A DNA stretch of 45,830 nt from JBGPOS01 sp041488155 (GCA_041488155.1 JBGPOS010000030.1:1-45830), one strand, 5' to 3'. Counted from the first letter of the stretch, positions 10,501-17,977 are shown. Program-made: numbers and translations. Notes: generated from the sequence alone by a model not told the origin.

Positions 10501-13500
10501 TTGACGGTCGCCGATCTTATGAAGGGTGCCGACGCCTTCCGAGACAAGGTCCGCCATCACGACCGTCGCATCGCCATCGACGATTAGCAGGTTTGCCTGA
10601 TGAGCGCCGCAGAGGCGCAGGGCACGCGCAACGACAGCATCCAACACCGGCTGCGCATCGGTAGCTGAGCCCGCGATGATGCTCAGCACCTCGGACATCG
10701 CCGTTTGCTGGTCGAGCGCCTCGGTGACCTCGCGGTTCGACTCCTGCAGTTCGTTGAAGAGCCGGGCGTTCTCGATCGCGATGACCGCCTGGCTGGCGAA
10801 TGCCTGGAGCAACGCGACGTGGGAGTCGCTGAACGGGATGCCGTCGGGCCGCGTGAGACCGAGGCTGCCGATCACGCGTCCGTCTCGAAGGAGTGGAATC
10901 CCCAGGACGGTAACGCGCTGGTCCTGGCGCCGAACCGCACCAAATGATGCCGGGAAGCGCTGGATGAACTCGGCAGACGTCCCGCTGAAATGCTGAGTCT
11001 TATCGGACGAGAGCACCTCCGTGCCGAACCGGCCGGGTACCAGGGGCTGAACCTGGCCAAGGGAGTGTGCTACGAAATCCCCGGGCGAGGAGACATAAAG
11101 GCCAGCGACGCGGGTAACGTCTCCCTCAATGAGCTGGAGCGTTGCAGTCTCGGCGCGGCAGAGGCGCGCCGCCCGCTCCGAGAGCGCCTGGAGCACGGGC
11201 GCCGCGTCCGTGGCCGATGAGGCGATGATCTCCAGCACTTCTGACATCGCCGTTTGCTGGTCGAGCGCCTCCGTGACCTCGCGGTTCGACTCCTGCAACT
11301 CGTTGAAGAGCCGCGCGTTCTCGATCGCGATCACGGCTTGCGCCGCGAACGCCTCCGCGAGGGCTACTTTCTGGGGGCCGAAGCGGGAGCCATCGAGACG
11401 GGTGAGGCCAAGGGCGCCGATCGCCTGCTCCCCGCGGAGCAAGGGAATGAGCAACACGGCCACGAGCGCTCGGGCGCTGGACGCCGACCCAGGGAAGCGG
11501 GCAACGAAGTCCGGCCTCGAACCATAGAACTCGACGATGCGCCGTTCGCGGATGGCCTGGCCGGCGAGCCGCCCGTCCATCTCGTCCAGCGGCCTCCGAT
11601 CCCCGAGCACGTGGGTCTGCTCTTCGCCATGCACCGCCACGACGACCGTGTCCGATCCCTCGATCATCAGAAGCGTGGCTTCGGCAGCGTCACAGAGCTC
11701 GGCGGCTCGCTCGGTCACCGCCTGGAGCACGGGCGCCGCGTCCGTGGCCGAAGCGGCAATGATCTCCAGCACCTCGGACATCGCCGTCTGCTGGGCGAGC
11801 GCCTCGGTGACCTCGCGATTGCTCTCGCGGAGTTCACGAATGAGGCGTGCATTCTCAATGGCGATGGCCGCCTGGTCGGCAAAGGACTCGACGAGCGCGA
11901 TCTCTGAAGTCGAGAACGGTCGCGGCTCGCTGCGGGAGAGCGTGACGACGCCGAGGACATCTCCCTCGCGGATTATCGGCGTCGAGACGAGGGCCCGCTC
12001 CTGGTAGTCGCGGACGTAGGCCTGGAAGTGGGGGTCAGAGAACTCCGGGCGCAGGGCGAGGTCATCTGCGGCCACGGTTCGTCCCGTAAGGATCGCGAGA
12101 CCGCCTGGTGTGTCTTCGCTCACGGGGAAGCGGTCGCCGGGCACACCCACGCTATGCCCAGGAATCGAGTCGGTGGCCGCGAGCACGCGCTCCTCGCCCT
12201 CACGCATGTAGATGTTCGCGTTGTCGGCTCGGGCGAGGCGACGCGCTGACGCTCCGATTCCATCGAGGGTTGCCCCGAGATCCTCCGGGGCGCGGCTGAT
12301 CTGGCGGAGGATTTCGCCTGTGGCCTCCTCCCGCTCGAGCGCTTCGGTGATCTCGCGGTTGCGTTCTTCGAGTTCGTTGAAGAGCCGGGCGTTCTCGATC
12401 GCGATCACCGCCTGAGCCGCGAACGCCTCGAGCAACGAGATATGCGACGGTGCAAATGCGTTTGGCTCCTGGCCGAACACCTGGAGAAGCCCCACGGCGA
12501 CACCTTTGTCGACCATTGGGATGTGCACGACCGACAGGTAGCCCAGTTCGCGCAGCCAGTCGACAGCCGGTGAAACGCCGGCCTGGAGGTCTGCTTCGTA
12601 GATCGTCCTGGCTGTCCGGAGCGCGCGGGCGCGGCCTGACACCGGGTCATCGATCCGGACAGCAGTCGCGAACTCGGGCCACTCGTTGGGCGCGGACCCA
12701 AGTGTCGTGGCCAGGAGTTCGAGGCGGTCGTTCTCTGCGCGCCAGATCGATGAGGAGTCGGTGCCACAGAGCGCACAGGCCCGCTCGAGAATCGCGTCCA
12801 GCACCGCGGTTGCGTTCCCTGGTGTACGGCCGATGACCTCCAGCACTTCGGACATCGCCGTCTGGCGCTCCAGCGCCTCCGTGACCTCGCGGTTGCGCTC
12901 CTGCAGCTCGTTGAAGAGCCGCGCGTTCTCGATCGCGATCACGGCCTGCGCCGCGAACGCCTCTACGAGGGCCACTTCGGAGTCGCCGAATGCGCGATTC
13001 TCCGCGGTCCGCACCGCCAAGATCACGCCTACTGGACCACGGTCGCCCATGAGCGGAACCCCCATAACTGTCATCGGAAGGTTCCCGTCGCCCGTCGGCT
13101 CGTCCGGTCTCCTGAGGTCTGGAAATTCTCGCAGAAACTCCGCCCGCAGGCCGTGATAGTTGATGGTCCGCGCTTCGATCACGGCTCGTCCCGTTACCGT
13201 TCCTCGCGATAATCGCGTTCGGACCAAGAACTGCACTTCCGGATCGCTGTCTATCGCGAGAACCTCGATGTTATCGGCGTTGATGAGAAAGACGCCAACG
13301 GTTCCCGCTTGGCAGAGTCGTTTCACCCGCTCGGCGATGGCTTCGCCAACGGGCGCGAGGTCCGTCGGCGACTTGCTGACGATCTCCAGCACTTCGGAGC
13401 TGGCGGTGAGCTGTTCGACGGCCTCCCGCTGCGACTGGAAGAGCCGGGCGTTCTCGATGGCGATGACCGCCTGCGCCGCGAACGCCTCCACGAGTGCGAC

Positions 13501-14043
13501 CTGGGAGTCTGTGAATGGCACACCGCGCGCACCGGTGATCGCCAATGTCCCGATCACGCTGTCCCCGCGCGCGAGAGGGAGGATCAAGACGGTAGTCTTC
13601 TCTATTTCCAGGGGCACGGCGTCCGCTGAGCCCGGGAAGCGCTCAACGAGGTCGGCCGTTGCACCGGCGAAATGCACCCGCTGGCCAGTGCGAATCACCT
13701 CCTGGGCCGGCCGCCCGGCTACTGGACGCCGCAGACCAACGTGATGCCGCACGTCTTCCCCCACTGCCGCCATCACGACCGACGAGTCACCCTCGACCAA
13801 TTGGAGGTTGCCCGCGACACCGTCGCACAGCCGTACGGCGCGCTCGGTGACAGCCTGCAGGACAGGCCGAGCATCGGTCGTCGAGCGGCTGATGATCTCC
13901 AGCACCTCGGCCATCGCCGTCTGCTGGTCGAGAGCTTCCTTGAGGTCTAGCTCCCGCTGTGCGAGCTGTGCCTCGAGTTCCTTATAGGTGGGCCGGGCCC
14001 GTCTTCCGTCTTGCTTCGCGTTCATGCCCGGAAGTTTACGCAT
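7543..14043 (-). CDS. Cytosolic hybrid histidine kinase: nine GAF domains, HisKA, HATPase and two receivers
   Basis: 2166 residues. Nine GAF units end with AFAAQAVIAIENARLF variants near residues 191, 370, 548, 725, 905, 1087, 1270, 1460 and 1632. HisKA follows (MSHELRTPLNAIIGY), then HATPase_c (DTGIGI, GGTGLGLAI). Two receivers complete it: REC1 (VIDDEP, acceptor Asp in TLDVLMPGMDGW, Lys in MTKPVDR) and REC2 (VVDDDP, acceptor Asp in LLDLVMPELDGF, Lys in LQKGSL). All receiver key residues are present. There is no TM segment and no output domain, so it is likely a cytosolic integrator feeding phosphate to an unlinked partner. Its GAF units differ more from each other than those of the neighbour. 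ATG 14043 follows GGAGG by only 3 bases, which is tight; ATG 14025 is the alternative but lacks a good site. It is the first of the kinase block, and a heptamer-repeat insertion lies in its ATPase domain. Confidence 0.93.
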   Translation of the reverse strand: MRKLPGMNAKQDGRRARPTYKELEAQLAQRELDLKEALDQQTAMAEVLEIISRSTTDARPVLQAVTERAVRLCDGVAGNLQLVEGDSSVVMAAVGEDVRHHVGLRRPVAGRPAQEVIRTGQRVHFAGATADLVERFPGSADAVPLEIEKTTVLILPLARGDSVIGTLAITGARGVPFTDSQVALVEAFAAQAVIAIENARLFQSQREAVEQLTASSEVLEIVSKSPTDLAPVGEAIAERVKRLCQAGTVGVFLINADNIEVLAIDSDPEVQFLVRTRLSRGTVTGRAVIEARTINYHGLRAEFLREFPDLRRPDEPTGDGNLPMTVMGVPLMGDRGPVGVILAVRTAENRAFGDSEVALVEAFAAQAVIAIENARLFNELQERNREVTEALERQTAMSEVLEVIGRTPGNATAVLDAILERACALCGTDSSSIWRAENDRLELLATTLGSAPNEWPEFATAVRIDDPVSGRARALRTARTIYEADLQAGVSPAVDWLRELGYLSVVHIPMVDKGVAVGLLQVFGQEPNAFAPSHISLLEAFAAQAVIAIENARLFNELEERNREITEALEREEATGEILRQISRAPEDLGATLDGIGASARRLARADNANIYMREGEERVLAATDSIPGHSVGVPGDRFPVSEDTPGGLAILTGRTVAADDLALRPEFSDPHFQAYVRDYQERALVSTPIIREGDVLGVVTLSRSEPRPFSTSEIALVESFADQAAIAIENARLIRELRESNREVTEALAQQTAMSEVLEIIAASATDAAPVLQAVTERAAELCDAAEATLLMIEGSDTVVVAVHGEEQTHVLGDRRPLDEMDGRLAGQAIRERRIVEFYGSRPDFVARFPGSASSARALVAVLLIPLLRGEQAIGALGLTRLDGSRFGPQKVALAEAFAAQAVIAIENARLFNELQESNREVTEALDQQTAMSEVLEIIASSATDAAPVLQALSERAARLCRAETATLQLIEGDVTRVAGLYVSSPGDFVAHSLGQVQPLVPGRFGTEVLSSDKTQHFSGTSAEFIQRFPASFGAVRRQDQRVTVLGIPLLRDGRVIGSLGLTRPDGIPFSDSHVALLQAFASQAVIAIENARLFNELQESNREVTEALDQQTAMSEVLSIIAGSATDAQPVLDAVVARALRLCGAHQANLLIVDGDATVVMADLVSEGVGTLHKIGDRQLIEPGRFAADAIIHRRLFRFDGTVKEFVERYPLSRRGLADEELLSALLVPLLRNNDVIGVLGLTRMNGVAFGDSEAGLLETFAAQAVIAIENARLFNELQESNGNLTEALEQRTAMSEVLEIISRSTKDEKPVLEEIARHAATLLGAEVANFMRLEGRTMGYTALYLPPSSGLKDLGSLWDGVRLDLDEVDPHTDALRTNRPRRYTLRPGMTLAVGPEHAGRKLVEAMWEVWGTFSALVVPLLRDDQAIGVIEVGWAGERQVTPNEIKLLQAFADQAVIAIENARLFRELQESNEQLTASTDVLRIVSDFSASLESVLLAVIDHAARLCEVDRAQCVLLQEGRLNLAARWGMEGDSINYWSRESLDPAHPVDRAVLERRVIQVSGSVAEIRREYPHAVSYRDHEYDSTRLAVPVLRRGNAVGVLIFSRDRIEAFSDREVALLQSFADQAAIAIENARLIAEIEEKTREVEEASKHKSEFMANMSHELRTPLNAIIGYSEMLIEEAQDVGEDAPVPDLEKILASAHHLLTLINDILDLSKIEAGRMTIFAEEFEIAGLVRDAEPIVRPLMDRNGNTLVIDCPADIGRMTSDQTKLRQALFNLLSNAAKFTDHGTITLRVTRGQGTGDRGQGLSPESSVLFSVSDTGIGITEEQRGRLFEAFSQADASTTRKYGGTGLGLAISRSFCRLMGGDITVESTPGAGSTFTITLPVDVPEAPAAEAVDGQPSALTPGTGPLVLVIDDEPTARDLLTRTLSREGYRVETAANGKAGLERAAREPRPAAITLDVLMPGMDGWQVLSALKADPALASIPVIVLTMLDDTNIGFTLGAAAFMTKPVDRDRLTALLREQTRSSAAAPVLVVDDDPAAREMVRRQLERAGWAVAEAANGREALDYLADQRPALILLDLVMPELDGFGVVSELRANEAWRDIPVVVLTAKDMTDADREALNGGVKAILQKGSLSRDALLAEVRGLVAAATAKPEGPAS
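8589..8641. repeat. Heptanucleotide-repeat insertion inside the HATPase_c coding region (copy B)
   Basis: An inverted repeat GGACTGAG (8589-8596) / CTCAGTCC (8606-8613) is followed by four perfect CTGTCCC heptamers (8614-8641). It is in frame. Because a 7-bp unit repeats its reading every 21 bp, the minus strand encodes a Gly/Gln/Asp/Arg heptapeptide pattern. The same element occurs at the matching place in the other poly-GAF kinase. Confidence 0.88.
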
Positions 14044-14122
14044 TTACCTCCGGGGCGGCGTGATGCTGTTCACACTTCGACGCCTGCCAGCCGGCGCAAA
14101 GACAGATAGCGAGGAGGTCCCG

Positions 14123-15916
14123 CTACTGGACGGTGAAGGAGGCCGCCCCGTTATTCCAGGTGTAGAGCGTGCCCCAACCCGGCGAAAAGACGCCTATCTT
14201 CACGGTGTAGGTGCCCCGCGCGCTGCCCCCGGGCACCGTCCACTGCTGGACGAAGTTCTGAGTGACGCCCGCCGCGAACGCCCGGTTGTCGTAGTACTTC
14301 TGGAACACCTTCGTGCCGTTCGGCCCGTATACCTCAACGTCGACCAACGCGTTGGCTGCGCTGCCGCTGCGGATCGAGGCGGTGATCGTGACCGAGGCCC
14401 CGGCCGTCATTGACAGAGGTGACACGAAGGCGCTGGTCGTCCACCCCGCCACGGGAGTCGCCGTCGGCTTTGGCGTCGCTGTCTTTGTCGCCGCGGTCGT
14501 CGGGGTGTTCGCCGGTGTCGGAGTCTTCGTCGGGGTGTTCGTCTGGGTGTTCGCGGGCGTGTTCGTTTGGGTGTTCGTCGGCGTGCCAGTCGCGGCGGTT
14601 GTGGGTGTGCTCGTCGCCGTCGGCGATCCCCCACCGCCACTGAGCGACATGGCGCCTCCGCCGTAGTAGGCCTGGGCTTTGGAGCGGAAGTAGCCACCGT
14701 CGTCGTCGGCGCTGAGGGAGAGGCCTGTGTTGCCGTTGATCGGGGCAGGGTTGGTGACGCCGTCCCTGGCTGCGTCGCAGGAGCAGGTGACGCCTCCGGC
14801 CCCACCGCCGAAGAGGAGGGCGACGACACCCGCGTTGACGTAGTCGGCGAGGTGAGCGCGAGCGGGGTCATCGAGGAGCCACTCCGGGCGGTTGTCCTGG
14901 TAGTGGTTCCAGGTGTTGTTCATGGCGCGCATCTTTGTGTTGCCGTACGGGATCTGCCACATGACGACGCGTTTAGCGGTGAGGGCGACGAAGTCAGAGA
15001 GGTAACGGACATTGCGGGCGAAGTCGGCGGGCGCCCACCAGGCGTTGGGGTTGCCGTAGACGTACTGGTAGAAGCCTGCATCGCGGTCGCTGAACTCGGC
15101 GAAGGCGAGGTCGAAGTTGGCGCCGAGGGAGGTATAGAAGGCAGCGGAGCGGGCGGCGAGGGCGTCGATCTGGGCGTCACTGGGCTTGGAATAGAGTGGG
15201 TCTGTGCCGGTGCCCCAGTAGCTGAGGTGGTAGCCCAGCTTGACGTTGGGGGCGTAGAGGTCGCGCAGCCTGACGACGGCCCTGGCAAATCCGCCCATGG
15301 TGTTGGGCAGGGCAGCGAGCTCAGGGAGCCCGGTGCTTGCCACCTGGGCGGAGAAGGTGGCGGCGTTGTCGCCGGTGGAGCGTTGCTGGACGTAGCCCCA
15401 CATGTCGGGCTCGACGTGGAGGACGACGAGGTTGGAGGGGAAGGCGCCGGCTCTCTGGAAGAAGAGTTTGAGGTCATTGAAGTAGGCGGCCATGGTGGCC
15501 TGGTTCTGGAGGTTATTGGCGACGCCTGAGGCTTCGTCCTGGGCGTTACCGGGGGCGGACTGGCGGATCATGTAGTAGGTGAAGACGGGGACGATGGCGT
15601 TGGCGACAGAGTCCTGGATGTAGTAGGTAGCGAAGGCGCCGCTGGGGTTCCAGGTAGACCAGCCTGAGCCGGTGTTGGCGCCGCCAGCCAAGTACTGGTA
15701 GCGGAAGCCGAAGGGGGCGGTGGCCTTCATCTGGGCTGCGCCGCCGGGGCTGTCGCTCATCCCGAGCTGGAGCGTCGTAGGCCAACCGGCTGGCAGGGCG
15801 GGGAGACTCGCCGCCGCGGCGGGACCGGGCCCCGAGCCGCTTAGCAGGATGCCGCACACTGCAATCGCGAGCGCAGCCAATCCAAGACCAGAGGGGACAA
15901 CCGTCCGAAGCCTCAT
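14123..15916 (-). CDS. Secreted glycoside-hydrolase-like protein with Thr/Pro linker and C-terminal beta domain
   Basis: 597 residues. A signal peptide (MRLRTVVPSGLGLAALAIAVCG, Ala-rich cleavage region) leads to a domain of about 370 residues. That domain carries aromatic and acidic motifs typical of TIM-barrel glycosidases (VLHVEPDMWGYVQ, LGYHLSYWGTG, FAEFSDRDAGFYQ, VVMWQIPYGN). A roughly 60-residue Thr/Pro/Asn linker follows, then a beta-sandwich of about 105 residues starting WTTSAFVSPLSMTAGASVTI and ending in AASFTVQ. Similar C-terminal domains accompany extracellular hydrolases in Chloroflexota. The likely role is exported polysaccharide or cell-wall degradation, but I cannot assign a GH family; the Glu of HVEPD and of FAEFSD are the candidate acid/base residues. 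ATG 15916 is chosen over GTG 15919 because GGAGG lies 7 bases before it. The gene ends 79 bases before the start of the hybrid kinase. Confidence 0.75.
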   Translation of the reverse strand: MRLRTVVPSGLGLAALAIAVCGILLSGSGPGPAAAASLPALPAGWPTTLQLGMSDSPGGAAQMKATAPFGFRYQYLAGGANTGSGWSTWNPSGAFATYYIQDSVANAIVPVFTYYMIRQSAPGNAQDEASGVANNLQNQATMAAYFNDLKLFFQRAGAFPSNLVVLHVEPDMWGYVQQRSTGDNAATFSAQVASTGLPELAALPNTMGGFARAVVRLRDLYAPNVKLGYHLSYWGTGTDPLYSKPSDAQIDALAARSAAFYTSLGANFDLAFAEFSDRDAGFYQYVYGNPNAWWAPADFARNVRYLSDFVALTAKRVVMWQIPYGNTKMRAMNNTWNHYQDNRPEWLLDDPARAHLADYVNAGVVALLFGGGAGGVTCSCDAARDGVTNPAPINGNTGLSLSADDDGGYFRSKAQAYYGGGAMSLSGGGGSPTATSTPTTAATGTPTNTQTNTPANTQTNTPTKTPTPANTPTTAATKTATPKPTATPVAGWTTSAFVSPLSMTAGASVTITASIRSGSAANALVDVEVYGPNGTKVFQKYYDNRAFAAGVTQNFVQQWTVPGGSARGTYTVKIGVFSPGWGTLYTWNNGAASFTVQ

Positions 15917-15987
15917 CACCGAGCCTCCAGGGCACTCGCCCCACCCACCGTGATGCGATCATCGACCGTGGTCCGTATAGAGAACCC

Positions 15988-16010
15988 TTACTTCTGTTAC
16001 CGGGAAGTAA
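15988..16010. promoter_or_regulatory. Perfect inverted repeat TTACTTC-N9-GAAGTAA upstream of the secreted protein gene
   Basis: TTACTTC (15988-15994) and GAAGTAA (16004-16010) flank nine bases, about 70 bp upstream of the secreted-protein start. It is AT-rich against a GC-rich background, so it could be an operator. No regulator is identified. Confidence 0.35.
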
Positions 16011-16076
16011 ACAGATGGGGAGGAATGAGTGCGTGCAGCACCCTGCGGAATCGCTCACCCGTTGCTGTAGCGGGGG

Positions 16077-16478
16077 CTACGCCTGGCGCGAGGTGATTCG
16101 GAACACAGGGTGGTCAGCCGGTTCGGGGAGCGCCGCGAAGTACGACTTCACCACTCTCCCCGCCACGACCCGATAGGCGGCGAGGACCGGAGGCCGCTCA
16201 GCGACCGGGACTTCTTCGGCGCTGAAAGGCTCGCTTCGGCCGCGGCGTCGCAATTCGCCCTTGCCCGCGGCCCGAAGGTTGCGCACCCATTCGGCCTCGC
16301 CGCGCGTGGAGACGAGGTAGCGGGCGCCGTCGTGTTCGATAGGGATGACGGGTATCGTGCGCACCTGGCCGCTGCGGCGGCCCGCGACCGCGAGCGTGGT
16401 CGCTCCTCCGATTCCGGCCCGCATCGCCAGCGGGTTGAAGAAGCGTCGTTGAAAAAGCGGAGGCCGCAAATAGGCCAT
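16077..16478 (-). CDS. Nitroreductase/deazaflavin-dependent oxidoreductase (Ddn family)
   Basis: 133 residues. The sequence runs MAYLRPPLFQRRFFNPLAMR, then a split-barrel core with TLAVAGRRSGQVRTIPVIPIEHDGARYLVSTRGEAEWVRNL. The GRRSG...R..P motif followed by W-x-x-N-L is the signature of the Ddn/F420-dependent family, which binds F420H2 (or a related flavin) and reduces quinones or nitro compounds. The start at 16478 follows GAGGGGG by about 6 bases; the frame opens 33 codons further upstream, but that part overlaps a long hairpin and lacks the family sequence. Family members act in the cytosol or at the inner membrane face. A luciferase-like oxidoreductase at 27786 is another possible F420 user. 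The physiological substrate is unknown. Confidence 0.8.
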   Translation of the reverse strand: MAYLRPPLFQRRFFNPLAMRAGIGGATTLAVAGRRSGQVRTIPVIPIEHDGARYLVSTRGEAEWVRNLRAAGKGELRRRGRSEPFSAEEVPVAERPPVLAAYRVVAGRVVKSYFAALPEPADHPVFRITSRQA

Positions 16479-16536
16479 GTTCAGACCCCCTTCGAGTTTG
16501 GACGAGCTGGCCCAGTCCAGTGCGCAATACGGGCAT

Positions 16537-16573
16537 GGCAGGCGACCCTCACCGGCCGTGAGGGTCGCCTGCC
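16537..16573. terminator. 16-bp perfect hairpin, likely terminator of the VOC-family gene
   Basis: GGCAGGCGACCCTCAC (16537-16552) and its exact complement (16558-16573) enclose a 5-base loop. It begins 8 bases past the stop of the upstream minus-strand gene. No T-run follows on either strand, so an intrinsic terminator without a U-tract, or a processing hairpin, are the options. Confidence 0.6.
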
Positions 16574-16580
16574 GCAACGT

Positions 16581-16976
16581 CTAACGCTGGACGAGCTGGG
16601 TGAGGACCCCGCCGGTCACCGCCGGGTGGATGAAAACCTGGCCCTTGATCGGGTTGCCCGGTCCAGGGTCGCCGACGAGGCGGATGCCCTTGTCTCGCAG
16701 TTCGGCCACGGTCTTTTCAAGATCGTCGACTCGCATTGCCACGAGATGGACTCCCTCGCCGAGGTCAGCCAGGCGCTTTGCGATCGGCCCCTGGTCGCCG
16801 ATGTTCGACACCAACTCAATGTAGGAATCGCCGAACCGGAAGAAGGCCATCTGCATGCCCGCTGCGGGGGCCTCGCTCCGGTCGCTGACTGCCGTCCCGT
16901 AGATTGTCTCGTATCGTCCGACCGCCGCGTCCAGGTCTTTCACTGCCACCACAACGTGGTCTACGCCTTTGAACAT
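16581..16976 (-). CDS. VOC-superfamily protein, methylmalonyl-CoA epimerase-like
   Basis: 131 residues in two beta-alpha-beta-beta-beta repeats: VDHVVVAVKDLDAAVGRYETIYG, FFRFGDSYIELVSN, GVHLVAMRVDDLEKTVAEL, and a terminal HPAVTGGVLTQLVQR. The pattern follows methylmalonyl-CoA epimerase, whose metal ligands are two His, one acidic or Gln residue and a C-terminal Glu in the G-x-L-x-E-L motif. Here His in VDH, Glu in YIEL and His in VHL are present, but the last position reads Gln (VLTQL). It may therefore bind metal differently or act on another substrate. ATG 16976 has GAGG 7 bases upstream; TTG 16982 is an in-frame alternative. Divergent from the CHRD gene; no mutase gene is nearby. Confidence 0.7.
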   Translation of the reverse strand: MFKGVDHVVVAVKDLDAAVGRYETIYGTAVSDRSEAPAAGMQMAFFRFGDSYIELVSNIGDQGPIAKRLADLGEGVHLVAMRVDDLEKTVAELRDKGIRLVGDPGPGNPIKGQVFIHPAVTGGVLTQLVQR

Positions 16977-17105
16977 TGCCAATCCTCACCTGCACAGATT
17001 TCGGGCCAAGGCTAGCGGCCCGGCGTGGCCGGGACAATCGCTTCCGCACGTTCGATGAAGAAGTGAATCCCCTTCGAGCCCGAGGACGTACTTTCTGCAG
17101 CGGCT

Positions 17106-17123
17106 TTCCCGAAAGTTCCCGAA
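17106..17123. promoter_or_regulatory. Direct repeat TTCCCGAA x2, 10-bp period, upstream of CHRD gene
   Basis: TTCCCGAA occurs at 17106-17113 and 17116-17123, about 60 bp before the CHRD start, in the 206-bp divergent region shared with the VOC-family gene. The one-turn spacing would suit a regulator binding the same helical face. Short and possibly chance. Confidence 0.25.
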
Positions 17124-17182
17124 TCGGTAGAGTCGGCCGCGGTGCAGGTCAGCGGGCCCGCGAGAAAAGGAGAGGCGAATTC

Positions 17183-17839
17183 ATGGTAATAGCGTTCATT
17201 CAGGCCGTCCGCAGGGGGACGGCCATGGCGACGATAGTTCTCGGGTTGCTCGGCCTTGGGCTGGTGCTGTTTGCGCCGTCCGAGGGTTCGGCCCAGGCCG
17301 CGCCCAGCGCCGAGATAAAACAACTCAAGCTCACGGGAGCGGAGGAAAATCCCGCGGTAACAGTCAACACGGTCGGTTACTTCAGCGGCACGCTCCGGGA
17401 TGGCTCCCTTGAGTTCGACCTCAGCGGCGATGGCGCGGGACTGACGATGGCCCATCTCCACCAGGGTGCGAAGGGCGTCAACGGCCCCGTTGTTGGGTTC
17501 CTCTTCGGCCCCTTCGACGGGGTGCCCGCGTTCCACGTGCTCGGGACCATTACGAAGGCCAACCTGGTCGGCCCGCTGGCAGGTAACTGGGATGCGTTCG
17601 CGGCCGCCCTCGCTAAGGGCGAGATTTACGCCAACATCCATTCCAAGGACAACCCCGGCGGAGTCGCCCGGGCGCAGATCCCGCCAACGACCCTGACGCC
17701 GGGGGCACCCAGGACGGGCACGGGCGCTGCTGGGAGCGACTGGGCCAGTCCACAGGTCCTCGGAGCGGTGCTCGTGGTGTTCGCGACCTCTACGCTGGTG
17801 CTGATGGCCGCACGGCGAAGGCGAGCCCCGGCCGCGTAG
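17183..17839 (+). CDS. CHRD-domain protein, exported and membrane-anchored
   Basis: 218 residues. A signal sequence or N-terminal TM helix (MATIVLGLLGLGLVLFA) precedes a CHRD domain. The domain starts at LKLTGAEENPAV and carries SGTL, AHLHQGAKGVNGPVVGFL and GEIYANIHSKDNPGGVARAQI, the hallmark H-L-H and Y-x-N-x-H motifs of the family (first described in chordin). A short Gly/Ala spacer, a TM helix (VLGAVLVVFATSTLVLMA) and RRRR at the C terminus indicate a protein held at the outer face of the membrane. The function of bacterial CHRD proteins is not established; metal or ligand binding by the conserved His residues is an inference. ATG 17183 follows AAGGAGAGG at good distance. A strong hairpin follows the stop. 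Confidence 0.85.
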   Translation: MVIAFIQAVRRGTAMATIVLGLLGLGLVLFAPSEGSAQAAPSAEIKQLKLTGAEENPAVTVNTVGYFSGTLRDGSLEFDLSGDGAGLTMAHLHQGAKGVNGPVVGFLFGPFDGVPAFHVLGTITKANLVGPLAGNWDAFAAALAKGEIYANIHSKDNPGGVARAQIPPTTLTPGAPRTGTGAAGSDWASPQVLGAVLVVFATSTLVLMAARRRRAPAA

Positions 17840-17861
17840 ATCCGCTAGCGCAATCACATGG

Positions 17862-17888
17862 AGGGCCGCCGCGATCCGCGGCGGCCCT
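17862..17888. terminator. Bidirectional terminator hairpin between convergent genes
   Basis: AGGGCCGCCGCG (17862-17873) and CGCGGCGGCCCT (17877-17888) form a perfect 12-bp stem with a 3-base loop. It lies 22 bases after the CHRD stop and before the convergent methyltransferase stop. Confidence 0.75.
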
Positions 17889-17977
17889 GCCGCGCCTTCC
17901 TCCGACGGCTCCGAATAGCTGATCCGGGCATCGAGCCCCCAATGGCGAGCGCGAGCGGTCAGGCTGGGCCACCGCCC

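Noticed and set aside
1425..14043. Phytochrome or cyanobacteriochrome photoreceptor role for the GAF arrays
   Set aside because: I see no PAS-GAF-PHY order and no bilin-binding Cys-His motif; the recurrent Arg-Leu-Cys of the units is a common GAF feature. Ligand type remains open.
14567..15529. 320-codon plus-strand frame opposite the secreted hydrolase
   Set aside because: Gly/Val/Glu-rich low-complexity translation produced by the biased codons of the real minus-strand gene; no start signal or motif.
16537..16573. Long hairpin considered as a mobile-element end or attachment site
   Set aside because: No second copy, transposase or target duplication was seen; its place just after a stop codon fits a terminator better.
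16110..17015. 301-codon plus-strand frame across the Ddn and VOC genes
   Set aside because: It is antisense to two genes with clear family motifs and crosses the long hairpin.
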